11,086 bases of DNA from Chloroflexota bacterium. Lineage in GTDB: Bacteria > Chloroflexota > Dehalococcoidia > SM23-28-2 > HRBIN24. Each line of letters opens with the position of its first letter. Position 1 is the stretch's first letter. Both the position numbers and the translations under genes were made by a program. Below the pieces are notes generated by a model that was not told where the DNA came from, did not search any database, and saw nothing but the letters and a program-made list of their open reading frames with translations. The DNA lies in contig JAUQPQ010000054.1 in the NCBI GenBank assembly GCA_030550295.1, positions 1-11,086 on the forward strand, written 5' to 3'. Of the stretch, positions 6,440 to 11,086 are shown piece after piece.

Positions 6440-7951
6440 TCACACCCGATCGTCTAGTAGCCGGTAGATGAGGCCCATATCTAGATGGGCCCTCACCACA
6501 GCAGCCCACCTGTCGTGAGGGTCTTGGCGTAGGGCCTTAACTTTGGGGAGGGTCACCCCTTTGCGTAGGGCCAGGTTGCTAAGGATACGACGCCGTAGGT
6601 CGTCGTTAGCGAAGATGCCATGGACGTACGTCCCCAGGATCCATCCGTTGCCCCCTAAGGCCCCCTCGGCGACCTGGCAGCCCTCACCAGAGCGTCGCAA
6701 CAGCACGAATGGTGCCTCTACTCCCAATCGCGCTGAACTTCCTATATGGATCTCGTATCCCTTAAAGGGCAGCCCGCGGCAGCCGGCCAGGAGCCCATAA
6801 TCACATACTACCTCCCCTTCCACCTGGTTAGTGATCTTATTTCGTTGAAAGATGGTCACCACAGGCAGCAGTCCCAACCCTGTTGCGTAAGGCTGTTCAC
6901 TTTCCACGTGGTCAGGGTCGACTATCTCCAGGCCCAACATCTGGAAGCCGCCACATATGCCCACAACGGCCGAGCCCTGGGCCGCCGCCATTATGATGGC
7001 CTGTGCTAGACCCGAGGTGCGCAGAAAAGCCAGATCAGCCATTGTAGTCTTGCTGCCCGGCACCAAGATTAAGTCGGGCTGGGCCAGCTCTTCTCCTGCC
7101 CTTACGAAACGGATGCCCACCCCTGGTTCACCACCTAGGGGGTCCACATCGTCGAAGTTAGATATGTGTGGGAGACGCACCACGGCTACGTCTAATACCC
7201 CATGTCGCCTCTTTTGGGCCACCCCTTCCAGGGCTACCGAGTCCTCTGCTGGCAAGGCTAGCTCCTCCCAGTAAGGGATGACGCCGGCAACGGGGATTCC
7301 TGCCCGCTGTTCCAAGAACTGCAGCCCTGGCGAAAGGAGCGACTTGTCTCCCCGGAACTTGTTGATGATGAGTCCTTTTACTAGGAAGCGTTCTTGCGGC
7401 TCCAACAGCTCTAGAGTGCCTATAAGCTGGGCGAAGACGCCTCCCCGGTCTATGTCCCCCACTAAAAGCACTGGCGCCCCTACGCGCACTGCCAGGCCCA
7501 TGTTGGCCAGATCGTGGGCCCTCAGGTTCACCTCGACGGGGCTGCCGGCACCCTCTACCACCACCACGTCGAAGGTGGAGCGCAGGCGCTCCAAGGCGTC
7601 CAGCACTACGGGCAACAGACGGGGCTTCATCTCGTGGTATTCTTTGGCAGTGAAAGAGCCCACAGGCCTTCCCATCACTACTACTTGGCTACGGTGGTCG
7701 GCCTCAGGCTTGAGCAAGATGGGGTTCATCTCAGCTTGGGGCTCAACTCCTGCCGCTTCTGCCTGCACCGCCTGGGCCCTACCTATCTCGCACCCATCGG
7801 GGGTGACGAAGGAGTTGAGGGCCATGTTTTGGGCCTTAAAGGGGGCAACGCGCAGCCCGTCCTGGCGCAATATGCGACAAAGGGCAGCTACCAAGACGCT
7901 TTTGCCTACATGGGACATCGTACCTTGGACCATAAGGATGCGGCCCTTCAT
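6440..7951 (-). CDS. cobQ: Cobyric acid synthase (glutamine-hydrolysing)
   Basis: CobQ (CbiP) performs four ATP- and glutamine-dependent amidations that turn adenosylcobyrinic acid a,c-diamide into adenosylcobyric acid. The 503-residue length is typical. The N-terminal synthetase domain has the P-loop GTMSHVGKS (10-18), then PFKAQNMALNS and a long conserved block through EMNPILLKP and VEGAGSPVEVNL. LLVGDIDRGGVFA (162-174) and the NKFRGD segment are strong CobQ markers. The C-terminal class I glutamine amidotransferase-like domain has GICGGFQMLG with nucleophile Cys333, GYEIH (398-402) and YVHGIF with His444. The ATG at 7951 is preceded by AGGA nine bases upstream. It is the first gene of the minus-strand late-pathway operon and lies divergent from cobN across a 333-bp control region. 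Confidence 0.97.
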   Translation of the reverse strand: MKGRILMVQGTMSHVGKSVLVAALCRILRQDGLRVAPFKAQNMALNSFVTPDGCEIGRAQAVQAEAAGVEPQAEMNPILLKPEADHRSQVVVMGRPVGSFTAKEYHEMKPRLLPVVLDALERLRSTFDVVVVEGAGSPVEVNLRAHDLANMGLAVRVGAPVLLVGDIDRGGVFAQLIGTLELLEPQERFLVKGLIINKFRGDKSLLSPGLQFLEQRAGIPVAGVIPYWEELALPAEDSVALEGVAQKRRHGVLDVAVVRLPHISNFDDVDPLGGEPGVGIRFVRAGEELAQPDLILVPGSKTTMADLAFLRTSGLAQAIIMAAAQGSAVVGICGGFQMLGLEIVDPDHVESEQPYATGLGLLPVVTIFQRNKITNQVEGEVVCDYGLLAGCRGLPFKGYEIHIGSSARLGVEAPFVLLRRSGEGCQVAEGALGGNGWILGTYVHGIFANDDLRRRILSNLALRKGVTLPKVKALRQDPHDRWAAVVRAHLDMGLIYRLLDDRV

Positions 7952-7981
7952 CGCCCACTATCCTAGCACACTGGTGGCCCC

Positions 7982-8010
7982 TTGACGGGGTATGGGGTGT
8001 GTGGTACAAA
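7982..8010 (+). promoter_or_regulatory. Putative sigma-70-type promoter of the riboswitch-cobN transcript
   Basis: TTGACG (7982-7987) and TACAAA (8005-8010) are separated by exactly 17 bp, matching the -35 consensus at five of six positions and the -10 at four of six. Transcription would begin near 8017, about 18 nt before the first strand of aptamer stem P1. This gives a cobN leader of about 270 nt carrying the whole riboswitch. The position is just what a riboswitch-controlled transcript needs, which raises confidence beyond the hexamer match alone. Confidence 0.6.
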
Positions 8011-8017
8011 GGTGGCG

Positions 8018-8023
8018 ATTAAA
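8018..8023 (-). promoter_or_regulatory. Possible -10 element for the cobQ operon
   Basis: On the minus strand this reads TTTAAT, five of six matches to TATAAT, about 67 bp upstream of the cobQ start. No good -35 hexamer lies 16-18 bp further upstream, where the sequence is GC-rich aptamer DNA. If real, this promoter would sit back to back with the cobN promoter, and the operon leader would be too short to contain a cobalamin aptamer. The operon promoter could also lie farther upstream within the aptamer region. Confidence 0.22.
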
Positions 8024-8034
8024 AGAATAAGGGC

Positions 8035-8193
8035 TCTCCCAGGTGCCCGCGTGGGCTCAATAGGGAAGTGGGGCTAAAAACCTCCGCGGCCGCGCCACTG
8101 TAGCAGGGAGCTCCGGCAGATGCCACTGTCCCCAAGGGGGATGGGAAGGCGCCGTGAGCGATGAACTGCGAGCCAGGAGACCTGCCTGGGAGA
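8035..8193 (+). ncRNA. Cobalamin (adenosylcobalamin-class) riboswitch aptamer
   Basis: The conserved landmarks of the cobalamin riboswitch occur in order. AGGTGCC is at 8041-8047, AATAGGGAA at 8059-8067 and GCGCCACTGTA at 8092-8102. A second GCCACTG lies at 8122-8128, GGGAAGGCG at 8143-8151, and the B12 box CCAGGAGACCTGCC at 8173-8186. Closing stem P1 can be read directly: TCTCCC (8035-8040) pairs with GGGAGA (8188-8193), and AGGT at 8041 can pair with ACCT at 8180. The element lies in the leader of cobN on the same strand, so cobalamin binding is expected to lower cobN expression, as is usual for this class. The subclass and ligand preference (adenosyl or aquo form) cannot be decided by eye. 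Confidence 0.93.
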
Positions 8194-8198
8194 TGGGC

Positions 8199-8272
8199 GT
8201 GGGCCTCCTCGCGTGGGGAGGGCGCCCGGCAGGGGCCTCTTCCGCCCCTTCCCCTCCTCGCCTGAGGCCCAC
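8199..8272 (+). promoter_or_regulatory. Expression-platform hairpin of the cobN riboswitch
   Basis: Starting 6 nt after P1, GTGGGCCTC (8199-8207) is perfectly complementary to GAGGCCCAC (8264-8272). An inner pair GGAGGG (8217-8222) with CCCTCC (8252-8257) would extend the stem. The 3' arm ends 12 nt before the cobN ATG. The likely Shine-Dalgarno sequence AGGCGG (8273-8278) follows it immediately, and GGCGG could instead pair with CCGCC at 8242-8246. There is no U-run, so an intrinsic terminator is unlikely and control of ribosome access is the better reading. This is a by-eye fold, not an energy calculation. Confidence 0.5.
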
Positions 8273-8284
8273 AGGCGGCGGGGG

Positions 8285-11086
8285 ATGTTAGTTTTCCTTA
8301 CGACAGCAGATACGGACCTTCAAGCCCTGGCGGGGGTGCTCGACCAGCTGCCTAAGGGGTTTTTGCCCGTATTTGCTCGTCACTTGCGCCACCTTTCGGC
8401 AACAGAGGCCCAAGAAAGGTTCTTTTCCCAGATCGCCCCCCAGGCCTCTTTGATCGTTATGAGATTGCTGGGGGGCAAAAAGGCGTGGGAGGAGGGGGCA
8501 GACCAGCTGGCACGTCTTTGCCGCCAGCGCCAAATACCCCTTATCGCCTGTCCTGGAGAAGCTACCCGCGATCCGGCCCTGGAGGTTGTATCTACTGTCC
8601 CCCTTCCGGTGGTAGCTCAGACGTATGAATACCTGGTCCATGGCGGGCACCAAAATATGTTCCACCTGCTCCTCTACCTTAGCGATACCTTCTTAGGTAC
8701 AAGCTACGGCTACTCACCGCCCAAACCATTACCTTGGGACGGCCTTTACCGGCCTGGCGTCGCCCACGTGCTTTCCCTTGATGAGTACCGACGCCGCTTT
8801 TGGCAGCCGGAGAGACCAGCGGTGGCTGTCCTCTTCTACCGTGCCCTTTGGGCCACAGGCGATACTGCCGCCGTAGACACCTTAGTGGATTCCCTAGAGG
8901 GGATGGGCGCCAACACCCTACCCATCTTTTGCTACAGCCTCCGCGATGAGGCAGTTGCCAGGGGTCGCCCACCGTCTATCGTGCGTCGTTATCTTCAGGA
9001 CGGCTCTGGCCAACCTTTGGTCGACTGTGTTATCTCAACGTTGAGCTTTGCCGTCACCCATGGAGATGAGGAGGCCCTACAACGCGGCATCCCCTGGATA
9101 GATGTGCCAGTCATTCAGGCTGTAGTCTCCACTAGCTCGCGACGGCGATGGGAAGAAAGCCCGGTGGGCCTCTCGCCTTTAGATGTGGCTATGAACGTGG
9201 CTTTGCCCGAGATAGATGGTCGCATCATATCCCTCCCCATAGGCTTCAAGGAGGAAGAGGAGGAGCCGCGGCTGGGGATAAAGTTGGCCAGGGTGGTCTC
9301 TTCTCCAGAGATGGTTTCTATAGTCTGCCAACAGGCCCTCCGGTGGGCCAACCTGCGCCGAAAGCCTAACGGGGAAAAGCGCATCGCCATAATACTCAGT
9401 AACTATCCCACCAAAAGTGCTCGCGCTGGTAATGCCGTAGGGCTAGATACCCCGGCATCTGCTGTGCGCCTTCTTTCGGTCTTGCGTGAGGCTGGCTACA
9501 AGGTTTCCCACGTCCCTGCCAGCGGAGATGAGCTTATGCACCAGCTTTTGTCCTCTGGTACTTATGATAAAGAGCATCTCACCGAGGGCCAGCTAAATAG
9601 CGCGCCGGCAAAGATCCCCGGTGAAACTTATGGCCTCTGGTTCGAAAGCCTGCCTCCAAAGACTCGGCGGGATATGGAGGAGACTTGGGGGCCTCCTCCT
9701 GGCGACGTCTACCGGGTAGATGGTGGCCTGGCGGTGCCTGGGCTGCTGCTGGGGAACGTTTACGTGGGACTCCAACCTCCTCGGGGGTTTGGTGAGAACC
9801 CTATGGCCGTCTACCATAGCCCCGATCTTCCGCCAACCCATCATTACCTCTCTTTCTATCGTTGGCTTCGGGACGCCTTTGAGGCAGATGCCGTGGTTCA
9901 CTTGGGCAAGCATGGTACCCTGGAATGGCTGCCAGGTAAGGGCATCGGCCTCTCGGAGGAGTGCTATCCTACAGTTTGCCTGCCTGACCTCCCCCTCCTT
10001 TACCCTTTCATAGTGAATGACCCAGGGGAAGGAGTGCAGGCCAAAAGGCGCTCCCACGCCGTCATCATCGACCATCTGGTTCCTCCCCTGACATCTGCGG
10101 GCATCTATGGTGAACTGGCGCGCTTAGAACAGCTGATGGACGAATATGCGCGTTCCCAGGCGATGGATCCTGGCAAGCTCCCTCTACTTCGCCAACAGAT
10201 CTGGGAGCTGGTGGTGCGAGCCAACCTGCACCGTGATCTAGGCGTAGACGGCGAGCCCCACGATTTCGATGCCTTCCTGCTTCACATGGACGGCTACATC
10301 TGCGAGCTGAAAGATGCCATCATCCGTGGGGGGCTGCACATACTAGGGGAACCACCGCGTGGTGAGGCTCTTATAGATACTCTGCTAGCCCTAACCCGTC
10401 TAGACAACGGGCCCATCCCCTCCCTCCGTCGAGCAGTAGCAGAGGCGCTAGGTGTTCCTTATGGCCTTCTCCAAAAAGGCTTGGGCCTTCCCTACGATGG
10501 GCCCATTCCGGCCCCCTTGACCACCCTGAATAGCCCTCTGCGCACCCGGGGTGACTTGCTAGAGGCCATCACAGCTTTGGCCCGTCGTCTCCTGGAAAGG
10601 CTGAGTCAACATCAGTTCTGTCCCGAGGCGATACCTCAGGTACAGAGGGAGGTATTAGGCGAAATCTCAAGGCAGGTCTCTAGGGCCCTAGAACACGTTT
10701 GTCGGCGTCTAGTGCCCGACTTGAGCCGCACCACAGACGAGATCAGCAACCTCCTAAAAGGGCTATCTGGGGGCTTCGTTCCTCCTGGGCCCAGCGGGTC
10801 ACCCACAAGGGGAATGGCCAACGTCCTCCCCACCGGCCGCAACTTCTACTCCCTCGACCCTCGCTCTGTACCGTCTCCCTTTGCTTGGGAGGTGGGAAAA
10901 GGGCTGGCGGACCGCCTGATCGAGCGCTACTTGCAGGAGGAGGGTCGCTATCCGGAAATGGTAGGCCTTGTGGTATGGGGGACAGCGGTAATGCGCACAC
11001 AGGGTGATGACGTAGCCCAAGTGCTGGCCCTTTTGGGGGTGCGGCCACGTTGGCGAGAGGAGGACGGACGGGTAATAGGCCTAGAA
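8285..11086 (+). CDS. cobN: Cobaltochelatase large subunit CobN (3' end outside window)
   Basis: The frame from ATG 8285 stays open for 934 codons to the right edge; full CobN proteins are usually about 1,200-1,400 residues, so roughly the last quarter is missing. CobN is the large porphyrin-binding subunit of the ATP-dependent chelatase that inserts cobalt into hydrogenobyrinic acid a,c-diamide, working with CobS/CobT-type or ChlI/ChlD-type AAA+ partners. CobN/BchH-family signatures are clear: ILSNYPTKSARAGNAVGLDTP from about residue 370, HLGKHGTLEWLPGK (539-552), NDPGEGVQAKRR (578-589), LPTGRNFYS (848-856) and WGTAVMRTQGDD (898-909). The magnesium chelatase subunit BchH/ChlH is the main alternative; the cobalamin riboswitch and the neighbouring operon favour CobN. 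AGGCGG six bases upstream supports the start. No frameshift or internal stop was found on reading the whole frame. Confidence 0.95.
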   Translation, partial: MLVFLTTADTDLQALAGVLDQLPKGFLPVFARHLRHLSATEAQERFFSQIAPQASLIVMRLLGGKKAWEEGADQLARLCRQRQIPLIACPGEATRDPALEVVSTVPLPVVAQTYEYLVHGGHQNMFHLLLYLSDTFLGTSYGYSPPKPLPWDGLYRPGVAHVLSLDEYRRRFWQPERPAVAVLFYRALWATGDTAAVDTLVDSLEGMGANTLPIFCYSLRDEAVARGRPPSIVRRYLQDGSGQPLVDCVISTLSFAVTHGDEEALQRGIPWIDVPVIQAVVSTSSRRRWEESPVGLSPLDVAMNVALPEIDGRIISLPIGFKEEEEEPRLGIKLARVVSSPEMVSIVCQQALRWANLRRKPNGEKRIAIILSNYPTKSARAGNAVGLDTPASAVRLLSVLREAGYKVSHVPASGDELMHQLLSSGTYDKEHLTEGQLNSAPAKIPGETYGLWFESLPPKTRRDMEETWGPPPGDVYRVDGGLAVPGLLLGNVYVGLQPPRGFGENPMAVYHSPDLPPTHHYLSFYRWLRDAFEADAVVHLGKHGTLEWLPGKGIGLSEECYPTVCLPDLPLLYPFIVNDPGEGVQAKRRSHAVIIDHLVPPLTSAGIYGELARLEQLMDEYARSQAMDPGKLPLLRQQIWELVVRANLHRDLGVDGEPHDFDAFLLHMDGYICELKDAIIRGGLHILGEPPRGEALIDTLLALTRLDNGPIPSLRRAVAEALGVPYGLLQKGLGLPYDGPIPAPLTTLNSPLRTRGDLLEAITALARRLLERLSQHQFCPEAIPQVQREVLGEISRQVSRALEHVCRRLVPDLSRTTDEISNLLKGLSGGFVPPGPSGSPTRGMANVLPTGRNFYSLDPRSVPSPFAWEVGKGLADRLIERYLQEEGRYPEMVGLVVWGTAVMRTQGDDVAQVLALLGVRPRWREEDGRVIGLE

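Noticed and set aside
7278..7985. Plus-strand open frame (235 codons) opposite cobQ
   Set aside because: It is the mirror of a well-conserved CobQ reading frame and is Ser/Thr/Arg-rich with no recognisable domain.
8057..8272. Minus-strand open frame (71 codons) across the riboswitch
   Set aside because: The sequence is constrained as a structured RNA on the plus strand, and the translation is compositionally biased with no support for coding.
8199..8272. Hairpin after the riboswitch as an intrinsic terminator
   Set aside because: The stem is strong, but it is followed by ACAGGCGGCGGGG and the start codon rather than a U-run, so translational control is more likely.
9593..10075. Minus-strand open frame (160 codons) within cobN
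   Set aside because: The plus strand codes for the conserved CobN HGTLEW and DPGEG regions here, so the opposite frame is a shadow.
8285..11086. Magnesium chelatase subunit BchH/ChlH for the large chelatase
   Set aside because: The families are homologous, but the cobalamin riboswitch and the adjacent B12 operon make CobN the better call, and no chlorophyll genes are present.

Overview
The window is mainly a cobalamin (vitamin B12) biosynthesis locus, plus a short accessory block at its left end. GC content is high (about 60 percent by eye). Coding regions use many AGG, ATA and CTA codons and GGAGG-type ribosome binding sites. CobU (rather than archaeal CobY), a bacterial-type cobalamin riboswitch and Shine-Dalgarno sites point to a bacterium. 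The codon style and gene mix would suit a moderately GC-rich, possibly thermophilic lineage such as Chloroflexota, but that placement is a guess and no marker gene fixes it.

Left block (1-2001): a possible 3' tail of an unidentified gene, then a plus-strand metallo-beta-lactamase-fold protein with an N-terminal rubredoxin-like zinc ribbon (139-945). A minus-strand DUF3237 protein (937-1395) and a plus-strand flavin-reductase-like FMN-binding protein (1441-2001) follow. The last two diverge from a very short AT-rich element. The converging 3' ends overlap both at 937-945 and at 1981-2001.

Cobalamin operon (7951 down to 1981, minus strand): cobQ (cbiP) - cbiB - cobD - cobT - cobS - cobU. Apart from a 61-bp gap between cobQ and cbiB, all junctions overlap, including a TAATG junction between cobS and cobU. 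Together these enzymes amidate the corrin ring (CobQ), make and attach the aminopropanol arm (CobD, CbiB), activate cobinamide (CobU), activate the lower base (CobT) and join the two (CobS). This is nearly the whole late pathway.

Divergent control region (7952-8284): a plus-strand sigma-70-like promoter (TTGACG, 17-bp spacer, TACAAA) precedes a well-conserved cobalamin riboswitch aptamer (about 8035-8193). A GC-rich hairpin ends 12 nt before the start codon of cobN.

Right block (8285-11086): cobN, the large subunit of cobaltochelatase, is open to the right edge for 934 codons and is incomplete. Only cobN is visibly under the riboswitch; the late-pathway operon runs the other way with no aptamer of its own. 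I see no mobile element, CRISPR array, tRNA or rRNA. I found no clearly new system; the more interesting points are regulatory architecture and the unusual MBL-fold protein.
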